Assembly: GCA_013420905.1 (NCBI GenBank)
Contig: JAAXNY010000010.1
Span: 2,666,001 to 2,730,000, forward strand
Direction: 5' to 3'
From: Collybia mongolica
Taxonomy: Eukaryota; Basidiomycota; Agaricomycetes; Agaricales; Clitocybaceae
Length of the DNA stretch: 64,000 bases
Part shown: positions 23,059 to 34,065 of the stretch, in pieces
Layout of the letters: each line of letters starts with the position of its first letter
Position numbering within the stretch: position 1 is the first letter of the stretch
Notes under the pieces: model-generated
Seen by the model: the letters and a program-made list of their open reading frames with translations, nothing else
Database searches by the model: none
Told to the model about the DNA's origin: nothing
Made by a program: the position numbers and the translations under genes

Positions 23059-24820
23059 TCACGATACCTTCGTGTGGTGTGTTGGTGTGTTGTGTAGGCG
23101 ACTATTATGGTTGACGATGTAAAAGGACGTCCCTGGGTTTCCTGTTTTGCTTGAAGTGGCCGCATGGTCAGTGCCTCTTCCTCTGATGATTTTCCGAGTG
23201 TTCAAGGCGCAAAGGAAGGATATTGCGTAGACTGCCGATATCCGTCAGAGGATGAAACATAATTTTGTTGATCTTCTATATAAACTTACCTTTTCCCAAT
23301 ACAAAATATGATGCCATGAAGTAGAAGGCATCCGAGTGCGTGTTGACCTGAGAAAAAGATCATCAGTCAAGTATAATTCGGGTCCGAAAATTTGCGTCAA
23401 CTCACCAAAAGGACAGTACAAAGGCTAATGGCGCTGAAAGTTCATTGAACGCGTTACGAAACACTCCACAACTCAATTGCGAAATACCCATACCTCGTTA
23501 GAGCGCCAGTGTTGATGGCGTATATAGTCAGACTATTGACCAGAGAATCAGATCTACAAAGCATCATTAGAAAGGAGCGTGGAGATCGGACGAATTTCAG
23601 GCGTACCCCCGATACCCAGTCCTCAGTCTTCTCAGGAAGAAGCAAAGAGCGATTGCGATACAAAAATCCGTCAAAACGCCAGCGCCCAAAGCCAAAGTTG
23701 CAATAAACTATAATGGGCGGTGATGATGGTCAGCGTAAGTACTATGGGTCAAGAATTACGAATACCCTCAGCTCGTGGACTTCTCTTAACCCCGGCAATT
23801 GGAAGCTACGCAAAGATGAACATCGAGTGACGGACGTAAGGCATGTGACTTACGCCTGGACGGTATAAACTGTCAAAGGGGGGTATTAGTAGAAATTGAC
23901 ATATCTTGAAGGCTAATAATACCAATGGCAAGTCCAAACTGGGTCGCGATAAGGAGACACTGAGATCGGGGATGAGTTAGATTTGACGTGACTAAAAATA
24001 AAGCGCACAATAAACCCCGTAACAAAGACGTTGCGGTCGCTAACTTTGCGATGGTCAGCAACTTCCATTTTACATAAAAGGATGAACCTACATCGCCAGA
24101 CACGCATAGTAAAGCAACTGATTGAGAAGGTAAATGGAGGTGTACCAAAGTATAGAAGATCCATACATTTTAACGATTGTTCCAACACAGGCCTATGAGA
24201 AGATTCAGACGAGCTTCAATGTGCAATAACCATGGGTACGCACACCGAGCATAACTTGAACCTAAAGTATATGGTGAACAGAGTAATTGATCCACGTTAT
24301 CAACGCGACTCACTATCAAGGTCCTAATAATGACGTTAAGTTGATTCCGATGCATAAGTGGTTAAACCTACCAGACAATACTCGAGGTTATCAAAGCGAG
24401 TGGATTTCCATAGTTTCTGTGTACGTCTCAGATTCTGTCGGATATGGACATAAGCTAACCGACATACGTGATTGTATAAAAGTACACGGAGTATCCAATA
24501 AATATCTGATCCAACAGTTCAAGAGACCTGCGGCGAAGGTGAGCAAGCGGAACTCCGAAGCGAAGTGGGGTGCCCACCAAAGGGTTGCAACCTTTGAGTA
24601 ACATTCGTCGCGTGTTGGTAAGGTGCCAACTGTTGTATACGACAATGAAAAGCGCGGAACCCACCAAAATTTTATATGCCGGTCGATCGGAAGGGTATTT
24701 CTGAAAGTAAGTAAAGGCCTGTGTCGAAAGAACCCCAAAGACGACACAGGAAACGCTGAAACCAATGGACGCTGCACCCAGCGTGCTGTCGAAAGAGAGG
24801 TGACCGATCGCGCTGGACAT
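23059..24820 (-). CDS. DUF6534 integral membrane protein, paralog B
   Basis: Exon 1 is 24665-24820 (MSSAIGHLSFDSTLGAASIG). It is followed by a 14-nt exon at 24578-24591, an exon reading LELLDQIFIGYSVYFYTIT, one reading NYGNPLALITSSIVW, and an 18-nt exon at 24244-24261. Then come CVGTIVK, TMRVWR, VSDRNVFVTGFI, LLIATQFGLAIGIISLQ, LPGLREVHELR, ATLALGAGVLTDF, ALCFFLRRLRTGY, SDSLVNSLTIYAINTGALT, AISLCTVLL, DAFYFMASYFVLGK and LNTRKIIRGRGTD. All junctions used are GT-AG and in phase, so the gene appears intact. The helix layout and tail motif match paralog A, indicating a tandem duplication. No function is known for DUF6534. Confidence 0.87.
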
Positions 24821-27192
24821 AACGCCGCAGTGGGATTTTCGAACAAGTTTGCAGCGATATCACCGATACTTATGTGCTGGCGTTGACAAGGTTATGATGT
24901 GATCGGAAGAATGGGCGTTTGCCTCTTTCGTCGCGAACAGATCGGTGGGCGAGGGGGAAGCCAAGCGAAGTAGATTTGTCCACGAGAACTTGACAACCGG
25001 TACCGCCACCAAACCCTCACTAAACTGTATCAGGAAAGATATGTCGTCAGAACTTGATGCTGAGTGAAGATTTATGGAAAAATCCGCCAATTCCCCAATT
25101 CCCATAGGCGACTGAGAAGAATTACATAGAATTCATGAGAACGCCGGAGGCTGAAGCAATAAGATTGGAGATCAGTCGAACTCTGACCCTGACACGAAAA
25201 TGATATTATTATTACGGCATCTTCCTGGTACGCACGTGGAGACTGAAACTTTAAACTTTGAACTTCTTGGCGCCCATGGGCGGTAGGACGCAATGATATA
25301 TTTGTGATATTTTCATTCTTGAAAAACCGTAGCAGCCTAGTTGAAGAGGAAGGGGTAAATGCCAGTAGGGGCCAGTTCGAGAAAGTCGCGTCTGTGTAGG
25401 AAGTGGCCGAAAGGTACCCTAATGAACGCCTGACATAACTGCCCGATCGCCGATCGTACTTGCCCCTGGCCCTTGACCATACGACACGCAGAGTCCAGGG
25501 GTAAAAACCGCCACCCAGATAATGCTGGATTTATGGGTGATTGAAGGTGGTCGATTGTGATCAAAGATTTACTCTGGGGCTCTGCGAGCTCTCAACAAAG
25601 ACTCAATATCGTTAGTCTTCGTCAACTCCCGCTCAGTGGGAGCCAGGCCCAGGGACAATGTGATGGTAGAGTGTCGGCACGAGATTGAAATGTGCGATGG
25701 CCTGATACATGTATAGGGTCAACAGGCATCAGGATTTAAGGCGGCTGGGCCTGCCCTGCGTTGGCTGAACGTCAGACGGGGTTTGTTGGCTTCAGAAATG
25801 GTTTCCCTCATTAGTTTCTGCTAACGGTATGAGGTAATGACTTTTTTTTGCGGCATAACTGTTGGAACAAAGTCGTATTTTTTATCAGCATCGTCAAATC
25901 ATTGGTGATGGTCGAGCCGTGCCCGCCGCCCCCGGACGATGTGTGTCGCCAAGCTCCCCATAGAGTAGGCTAGAGTAGGGCGCCGTGCTCGGGGAAATTC
26001 CGGAGGTGTTGAAATGGCAGAGTTCCAGTTTTATTCAACTCCTATGCGCAACGGCAAATCGTGTGTAGTCATGAAAAGAAGCTCAGAGAGCAGGGAAAGA
26101 GAACGCACAAAAAATCCACACCACCTCTTACCCGGTTAATAGGTCCCCTGTGCCCTTCACAAGTCCACCAACTTTCAAGTTGTGCATCCCTGACCCGGAT
26201 ACTAGGTGCGCTCTGTCGTACTAGTGGACGAGCATAATACCAAATGATATGGACCATCATTCAGACTCATTGATCGCCGCGTTGTTTGGGTAAAGTAATG
26301 ATAGAATCGATGGAGATTTGAGACGATTTCTCCTGTTCATGAGTAGTCACCCAATAACCAGTCCTTGTTCGTCTGGACAGCGGGGTATAACACTACAAAA
26401 ACGTCGTGGTAAGGATTGAGGTTGGCCTGGTGTTTTCGAATGTTTGTCTCATGCGGCCAACCAACGAGCGTTTATTTCGTTTTCGCTGACCTTTCGGTGA
26501 CTAATGCATTTTCTCAACCGTCTCCCAGAGTCGTCTCTCGCAGAACACTGGTTATTGAAGTTCGACTTTCATGTCCCGGTCCGCAGCGGCTGGAATATCC
26601 TCGTGTTATTGGAGCAAACCAAAATCTTCTGTTGACCTGCGCTATAACTGCAATAATCGTCCGACAGCTCGCCCAGACGTAGGCCGCCGTGATCTCACCG
26701 GATTATGCATAACCGTGCCGTTTTCCCCATCGCCGGCTGAATTACAAGGTGAAGTAACATTATTGCAGCCGTTCACTAGCGCATGCACCAGCTGCTGTCA
26801 GCCAGTCCTCGCAGCCCTCAATCCAACGCCGAGGACAGAGAGCTATGTATGTGCAATTCTTTTGTAATGTCCTCGCTTCTCTGGAGCTCAGCAAATAACT
26901 TCGCTTGAACGTTCAATCCTATGCCCGGAGTTGTTTATAACGCAACCTCGAAACTCGAACGTAGGTAAACAGCCTCGTTGAGATTGATCGCCCATTGTCA
27001 CGGCCGTTTCTGAGCGGGCCGGATATGTCCACATCACATTTTACCGCCCCGGGATACATAACCATGGTGCTCTCGTGAACAAACCTAGAAGTCGTTCGGC
27101 AGTGTGCCACACGCCTTCATTTCCGCGATATTTCCGTTGGAGTGTGTCCTTAAAAGACTTCGACGCCTTATGATGGAACCTCAACATCAGTC
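24821..27192. other. 2.4 kb divergent intergenic region, no gene seen
   Basis: This separates a minus-strand gene and a plus-strand gene, so it includes both promoters. Open frames here are short (under 100 codons) and carry no family signature on either strand. No tRNA or transposon end was recognised. Confidence 0.4.
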
Positions 27193-28480
27193 ATGTACCA
27201 AAATATTGCTCATCTTCTGTCGTTGTTGGCTATAGGCTTATCCCTGTGCCAGGCTGCGCTTGCAGCGTCGCGTACCTCTCCTCCATCCGGTGCCATCGTT
27301 GTCCGGGCAGGCACGACGACCTCCGGTGAATACAAAACTGTCGCATCCGCTGTGGCTGCGCTTCCCAACGATAGCTCTTCGCGTTCTATCTTCATCTATC
27401 CTGGAACGTACAATGAGCAGGTGTACATTACACGCGCCGGTCCACTTACGGTATGTCTATAAATAGTCTGCCGATCATTTCTAATCCATTTAGATTTACG
27501 GATACACGACCGATACCATGTCATACTCTGCTAACCAAGCCACAATTCAAGCAAGCGTTCCCGCAAGCACTGCCGGATCCAACGACGCGAGCGGTACCCT
27601 TCGCGTGCACAAGAATGATTTCAAGATGTACAACGTGAATGTCAGAAACAACTACGGTGTCGGTTCCCAGGCAATTGCCATTAGTCAGTATGGTAGCCGC
27701 GTCGGTCTCTATGCTTGTGCATTCTATGGATACCAAGATACCCTTTACGCAAACGAGGGTACACAGGTCTACCTCAGAGGTTATATCCAAGTGAGAATTA
27801 CAGAACATATTTCCTTCCACGAAGCTTATGATTTATGAAGGGAGCCACCGATTTCATTTTTGGTCGTCGTGGATTTGCTTTCTTCGGTGGTAACACGATT
27901 GGGGTATCTGGTCCAGGTTGGGTCACCGCCAGCGGACGCGAATCAAATGATGGAGGAAGCTGTAAGGCCCACGAAAAATCCACCCAAACCACCACGCTAA
28001 ACGTAACACGTTTTAGATGTCTTTGACAAGAACACTATCGTCCTTGCTTCCGGAGCTGCGTCCGGAACTAGTGGAAAGGTTTACCTTGGTCGGCCATGGG
28101 GAGGTAAGGCCATATTCCTTATACTTCATCTGGGTCATACTTAGCGAAACTCCACCCGAAATAGCATATGCCAAGTTTGTCTTTTTTTCCTTTTCGTACC
28201 AGCACTTAGTTGACACAAGTATACCTCAAGGGTCATCTTCAAGAACACGGTCATCACCGCCCCAATGAATAAGGCCCTTTGGTCAGTCTGGAACTCTGGC
28301 GATGAACGCACCAGTAACGTCCTCTTCGCCGAGTACAACACCTCCGGCAGTGGCTCCAGCGGCGCGGCCCGCCCCAGTTTCGCCACGGTCCTCAGTGCCA
28401 GTCAGGCTGCAGGCTATACAATTGCCAGTGCTGTGGGCAGCGATTATGCCAGCTGGGTGGATTCTGCATACCTCGTTTAA
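27193..28480 (+). CDS. Secreted pectin methylesterase (CE8)
   Basis: Exons: 27193-27450, 27494-27790, 27841-27961, 28017-28103 and a last exon ending at 28480. A signal peptide opens the protein (LLSLLAIGLSLCQAALA). The right-handed beta-helix of CE8 is evident from the catalytic motifs: GYQDTLY (Gln and first Asp), GATDFIFG (nucleophile Asp) and YLGRPWG (Arg). The last exon reads RVIFKNTVITAPMNKALWS and on to DYASWVDSAYLV. The enzyme would demethylate homogalacturonan outside the cell. One problem: the donor at 28104 leaves phase 1, but no AG near 28195-28215 joins it in frame to the final exon. Either a very small exon was missed or there is a one-base indel. The last exon's exact start is therefore unresolved. 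Confidence 0.82.
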
Positions 28481-28989
28481 GCCTGTTGATGTAACTTGAA
28501 TCATAAAATTAAAAATGAAGGACGGTTCCGTGAACTGACTAAGTTTTGTTGTTGGTCATATTCTTCAATGGGACCATAACGATATCATTGACGGGAACGG
28601 TGCTAAGATTGCCTCTCGGAACGGCATGGCAAACGTGGGTGTCCTACCTGTCCGTTCTCGTGGGCGTGGTACCATCCCCGTATGCCAAGCTCATTTTAGA
28701 AGGACCCAAGGTTGGCGACGCTTTGGGGTTGGTTCACCGAAACAGGTTTAGCACAGGGACGGCGCCGCGCCTTCAAGGACACATAGATAGGGCACCTAAT
28801 ATACCGTCCCTTTTGAGGTTAGAAAAAGTCAATATAGAGTACAGGTGAACCCGTCTTACAGGTAAAACAGATATGGCCCGTACCCGGAATACGGTACGCT
28901 GAACACATATCCCCTTAACCCCACACCCCTAACATTATTATCCGTTGACTCACGCCGACGGTCCAATCTTTGTTACCATAATAGGGAAA
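28481..28989. other. Intergenic, no gene seen
   Basis: This is the 3' flank of the pectin methylesterase gene. A 100-codon frame at 28546-28848 has no recognisable feature. Confidence 0.4.
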
Positions 28990-30848
28990 ACCTGCATATA
29001 TCATAGGACTTTTTAATAAACGAGCCCCCTTCGACACCAAGAGGCCCTGTCATTGCCCTGGAGGCGAGAAGCGGGTATCGAGTTTCATTTTCCTTCCCAG
29101 CCCAATCGAAGCCCACCAGCTTTACCTCCTCAACCCCCGTGATCATCACGTTTTGCCGCCTGAGATCCCCAAAAGCATAGTCCTTATCGTGTAAAATTTC
29201 TAGCGAAACCGGGCAACCTCTCCCTTCGCGCTAGGTGGAACCCCGCTTCACTTCGTGCAAGGTTTTCCCGTCCACGTACTCCATTACGACCATGCGAAGT
29301 TCTCCAAATATCGGGTCGTCATCGTGAATGCCCACTCTTCCGCAATATAATAACTGTGGTGCCAGGTGCTCTTCGGCCAGGAGTTGATGTGCTCCTCTCC
29401 GTAGCGCTCCACAAACTTGATGACAACATCCATTGGTGAGCATCCAATCGTTTTCGCATGAAATGCGACACATCCAAGCTCATCCTCAAGAGGCCGGACG
29501 TACTTGAATGTTGTTGTGTTTCCTGTGTTTTGTCGAGAAACGTGGTAATCAAGGGAAAGACAGACGGGTGGAAGTATTCGTGTGCATCAGGGTGTAGATC
29601 CAGCGCCTCATAATATTTCCCAAAAACCTCGATGTTTCCCCCAAGTGCACACATCGTACGTGCCATCTTTCTGCAACGCGCTTCTGCGAAGGGGGTATCC
29701 AACCCAGTGCGGACGAAATCAGTAAACCGTTGCACGATCCATTTGTCTATGAATACCCCACCAAGAACCGCGAGCCACGCGCCCGCCGTCGCAACTAGGA
29801 AGGTCGGACAGCAACTGTTATTCCGCACCTGACGGTGCTATGAGAAAAACATATCAGTGAATATGGTTACAGTGGTGAAAACACACATCATGCTGAGCCG
29901 CGAATCGGGTAAAGGAGAGGCCGGCTTGCCTTGAGGGATTGCATCGGACATCACCCAGTTCGATCCTCTCAATCCTGCTTCATACACATCATCAGGTTTG
30001 GACGCATCTGCGTTTACCCGTTTCAGGATTGTAATCCCAAGGGCATCCTCAAGAAGCGATCTAAGCGTGCTGTCCGTTCTTCCTCGCCTTCATAGATGGC
30101 TGACGATTTCCGCATGTACTCAACTGTGACTTTGAGAATATGTTCTGGTACGGGTAATTCTTGGTTCGTTACGTCGTCGAGGAAGTGAGCAAACGCAGGG
30201 TGGAACAAATAAATAGTCATTTATTAAGTTTTGAAGAATTTAAAAAATTCATTGAATTTGAATAGCTGGATCGGAGGCGCGATGGTATCTGTAGGATGCT
30301 TGCGTCATAACGGTCATCGTAGATGGGAGAATCGCGTTGGTATATCCTGTATTCCTGGTATTTAGCGGATGTTGAGGGTGATTGCGCGGTAAGGGCCTTC
30401 TTGAGGGCTATTTCGCACCCTGCCGATGATGGAAACATTCTCATCAGTGGCATATGAATCAGGAAATGTGGCACACACTGTTGACCATAGCCGCAAGTAT
30501 ATCGTTCGCCTCTCCTGGCTCAATGACTTCGATGGATGGTCCCTTTACGACAATATGTAGATACCCTTTCTTGGGCTTATTAGAGAAGACTTCTGACAAT
30601 TCGTCAACGGGAGATAACGATTCTTCATCAACGAGGTCTCGGTTGTCAGGGACGTAAACCCTCCAGAGAACAAGGGCGTCAGCGTCGACACGTTGGAAAG
30701 TATGCTGCTTTGTCTCCTCGATCGCGTCCTTTAGGGCCCAAACAGCCTTAGTCGCGGTGATTTCGACTGGAAAGGTGTGGCCGCGAGGTTCGCCGAGCAC
30801 CAAACAGTTTATTTCAAGAAGTGACGGAGGATCGGAGGCGACTCCCAC
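28990..30848 (-). pseudogene. CRN-type protein with kinase-like domain, decayed
   Basis: Read from 30848 downwards, it begins with a Crinkler-like N-terminal ubiquitin-fold segment (CLVLGEPRGHTFPVEI, ALKDAIEETKQHTF, DADALVLWRVYVP, LSPVDELSEVF). It continues with PAFAHFLDDVTN, CCPTFLVATAGAWLAVLGGVF and TPFAEARCRKMARTM. It ends in a kinase-like domain with MVVMEYVDGKTL (hinge), YAFGDLRRQNVMI (catalytic loop, GDLR..N) and VKLVGFDWAGKE (DFG-like). It is broken by frame changes near 29515 and 29400 and by an in-frame TAG at about 29232 between the hinge and the catalytic loop. The family is common in Agaricomycetes. CRN-like N-termini are known from secreted or host-targeted effectors and from RHS/CRN-type conflict proteins; no function is claimed for this copy. 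Confidence 0.75.
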
Positions 30849-30904
30849 ACGTAACTACTAGAAAGTCAGGAAGACCTACAGTAAGAGAATGGTATTGGCA
30901 CGCG

Positions 30905-31234
30905 CCAAGTGGGCATTCAACGACGGTATTCAGGTGGGTGTCATCCACTTTCGACAACTTATCCATGGGCGATAACGGTTCTCCACCGTCGAAAGTTTCT
31001 CACAATTTCTTCTAGACTATGATCGAAGGGGAGAGAAACCTTCCACAGGGCGAGGGTCCGGGCATCGGCATGTCGGAAGGCGAGCTTGTTTTTATCCTTG
31101 ATTGAGTCCTTTAAGGCGCTGACATTTTTATTATCCGCAATCTCTATCGTGAAGATGTGGCCGCAATTGTCACCGGAAACCAACCAATTGAGCTCGAGAA
31201 TTTTGGGCATGGCGACCAGAGATAGACTTGGCAC
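30905..31234 (-). pseudogene. Second CRN N-terminal fragment
   Basis: Reads LELNWLVSGDNCGHIFTIEI, ALKDSIKDKNKLAFRHADA, TLALWKVSLPFDHSLEEI and, after a frame change at about 31005, EPLSPMDKLSKV. It is homologous to the N-terminus of the neighbouring decayed gene, in the same orientation and directly upstream of it. Only the N-terminal domain is present, which suggests a partial tandem duplication. Confidence 0.7.
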
Positions 31235-32059
31235 GTGTTGTTCAAGGGCTGTTTGGTTCAGGCAGTGAGGACACTAGAAAGGCGTTGGTTACCCTTGGTG
31301 AGTTTGCTTATCATGATCCTTCATGTCGTAATTTTAATACGCCAGCTAACAGGAATTCTCCAAGGCGAACACCATATATCGTCGGCTTCTGAGGGTTCAC
31401 TCATCTACATGGGCAATGCGCGATAGCCTAGCAGACTCGACCCTCGGTTACGCCCCTCCGGACCTTGGGCGCCGATTCTCTATTCTCCAAGACGATCCCA
31501 CCTTGGACACGATGGCGAGTAGGTTGCCCCAGAATGAATTCCAGGGGCGATTCGCTAGACTCAAATTATCCAAGGACCTTGAAGTCTCGTTGATATCAAA
31601 CAAGAGAGAAGTAAGAAGGTAATCGTGGGTTTCGCATAGGAAAAATGCCTGACGACTGTCAAGCCAAGTGCTCCAGCCGCTCTGAGTTGACATACGTCAA
31701 AAGCTACGCGGATATTGTTGTGTTCAGCTACACCAAGAAAGTTCAGCCTGTCGAAAAAGGAGAAATTGGTGGCCATCAAGCTTCGGACAACAGGGAGCTG
31801 AAGATGTCGTCAGCGTTGAGGCGGATGTCGAGTTCAGGAAGTTGTGCTTATTGGATTTAGGACAAAACGGCTCCACAATATGGAGTGCGACCTCAGGTTC
31901 CAAGTGAACTTGACAAATATATATCTCAATTCGAACTCGCTGAAGTCCAGTTCCTCGTTCTCTCACCTCAACGCTCCTTTGCTCATGCTGTTTAGATTCA
32001 TTCTTGATGGGGTCTTACAAGGCAGTATGGACTATGGATCATTTGAACAACTATCTGAA
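31235..32059. other. Unassigned, no gene recognised
   Basis: Several frames of 70-80 codons overlap here on the minus strand, but none has a signature I recognise. Their fragmentary nature suggests further gene debris upstream of the CRN fragments. Confidence 0.35.
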
Positions 32060-32537
32060 CTAATTCCAGCATTTGTAGGAAGCAGTGTTGAACTGCCAGA
32101 ACCCGGGGACGGTGCTCCATCCGGGATAGGTCACGTAGTCAGATTGGGTACCCGTGCAGCTCCCTCCAGTGTACCAGAGGCAAGTCACACCTACAACTGG
32201 GGGTTAGTACACTTCGAAATCAGACTAAAGAGGGAAACTAGCCGGATGCGGGGCCGAAGGCTTGGTACCCAGTCAAGCCGGTGGCTGAGAAGGGTTGACA
32301 GACGTTCCACGGAGGATATATGGTGGTGCATCGGCCTTGCCATTCCCTAGTGAAACGGAAGTATAAGCCAAGTAATATTTGAGAGCTTTTAAAGGGCTCT
32401 TACGCTTGTTCGCAAATATAGAACGAGAAGTCGCGCTTGACCTCTTCACGAGCCTCGACCGCAACCTCAGCGGCGGGAGCCGAGAGGGCGGGGATGATGG
32501 TGGCAGCGAGAGTAACAAGGGTAGTGGAGAACTTCAT
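32060..32537 (-). CDS. Small secreted Cys-rich protein with Kex2-type pro-region
   Basis: Three exons: 32404-32537, 32243-32346 and 32060-32190, coding for 122 residues. Residues 1-20 form a signal peptide (MKFSTTLVTLAATIIPALSA). A short acidic pro-segment follows and ends in Lys-Arg, a Kex2-type site, directly before the mature start DFSFYICEQA. The mature part has six Cys, in the contexts YIC, GRC, NVC, VTC, GSC and YKC, and many aromatic residues (YPPWNVC, GFWQF). The second intron starts with GC rather than GT (GCTAGT...TTGTAG), the only reading that keeps the frame. It resembles the small secreted proteins of basidiomycetes built from a repeated C-x-W/Y pattern. Its function is unknown. 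A TATA box lies 77 bp upstream of the ATG. Confidence 0.8.
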
Positions 32538-32613
32538 GATCACTGAGTCTTGTGTGAGGTAAAGCGAACTTGAGAGAGGTCGAGTTCTTGGTTTTTGGTG
32601 TGAACAGAACGGG

Positions 32614-32621
32614 TTTTTATA
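32614..32621 (-). promoter_or_regulatory. TATA box of the small secreted protein gene
   Basis: Reads TATAAAAA on the minus strand, 77 bp upstream of the ATG at 32537. A start site about 30 bp downstream would give a 5' leader of about 45 nt. Placement by consensus only. Confidence 0.55.
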
Positions 32622-34065
32622 CCTCTCGCAACCGACGCTAATTCATGAACAAAATGGGAAATACCTCGACATTGAAGCTCAACCTATTCCGGGGAAATGG
32701 AGAGCACTGCGAGTCGTACTGTGCCTGGTGCGTTAAGGGTAGAAAATGATTAAGGCTGCCTTCGGCAAGAAAGAGCAATTGAATTCGAACGGGCTATCAA
32801 GGAGTTACAAAGAAAACTCCGTCGCTTCTTCGCATACTGGCGGCATTCCTGGCATCTTGCCTTCTTTGGTGAGGGTCACGGATATGGACGGACAATGGAA
32901 TAGACAGTGACAATACGGGTATCGTCATGAAAATAGCTGTAAAGGAGTCCCATATGGGAGGTAATCATGGTAATGCGGTTATGTTCGGAATAGCGACTCA
33001 CATGTCGTAAGAATTTGTCTGTTGATTGAGTGATCAGGTGGGGACTATCCTCATGATAGGGATTAATCGACCACCAACCAGAGGCAATAAAAATCAGGGT
33101 GGTAGTCGTAAACTGGGATGTGCGGACAATGGCGGTGGTGGCCTTGATCGGATGTCAGAGATACCCTACATGCTCAAAACGTCTTATATCGAGCGCTCGT
33201 GCTGTTCCTTTGCTAATTAGTTGATTCATTCTTCTATGCACATGCTTCTCCTCTTCTATTAAACGGGTTCCAGCGTCAGTCGAGGAGAGTATCAGAGCGG
33301 TTAGTCAATCACCACCGATGTTGTGGTTTTGTCAGTTGCATATGTTCCTGCGGTAAGTCCAGCAGTTTCTTGCTTCTCGACACCACAGGTCCGAGTCATA
33401 TTGTGATGAACTATGCGGCATGGCCGGAAACCTTATGCCTCATTCACCCCGGAGCACTCGGATGGGACGGATACTGAGTGTCAATCTCCTCCTTCAGGTA
33501 ACCTCAAGCTACATGTCAGTCTTGGCTGGATTTCGCTGCGAGTTGACTTGAAAACGATTTGGATAAATTTGCTCTCTAGACTATACCAGTATGAGCAGCA
33601 ACCACTCATCGAAAAAATGTACCGAATACACCACATGTCAGTCCCGTTAAGCCTAAGAGCAGCAGACTCTTTGACTCTTGACGTCTTGTAGGATGAAGAC
33701 TCGAGAAAGGAGCGACCTCGGAAAAAGTGTCACGACTGTTTGTTTGTGATATTCCTCAGGGACATCGAGGTGGACATTATAGGCCGTACATCCGGATATG
33801 AACTGATTGACAAATGGAAACCAGTCATGACTGCGGTCAGGTTGAGTCCATTGAGAGAAATCAAAGAACGTCTATAAGGAGTCCAAATGTTCCACACGCC
33901 GTTACTTGTCCCAGCAATCGACGTCGCCGTCGATCCTGGAGGGTCAAGCGAATGACGGCCGAGGTGGGAAAACGAAGGAAATGAGGTTATTGGGCGTCAA
34001 AGCATCCTGAAAGTCGGTGTGCCATCATCGCACGACTGCCTTAGCTATCAGGTAGCGCCCAAATT
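32622..34065. other. Intergenic, no gene seen
   Basis: 1.4 kb between the promoter of the small secreted protein gene and the 3' end of FEN1. A 92-codon plus-strand frame at 33413-33691 shows no family resemblance. No repeats were recognised. Confidence 0.4.
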
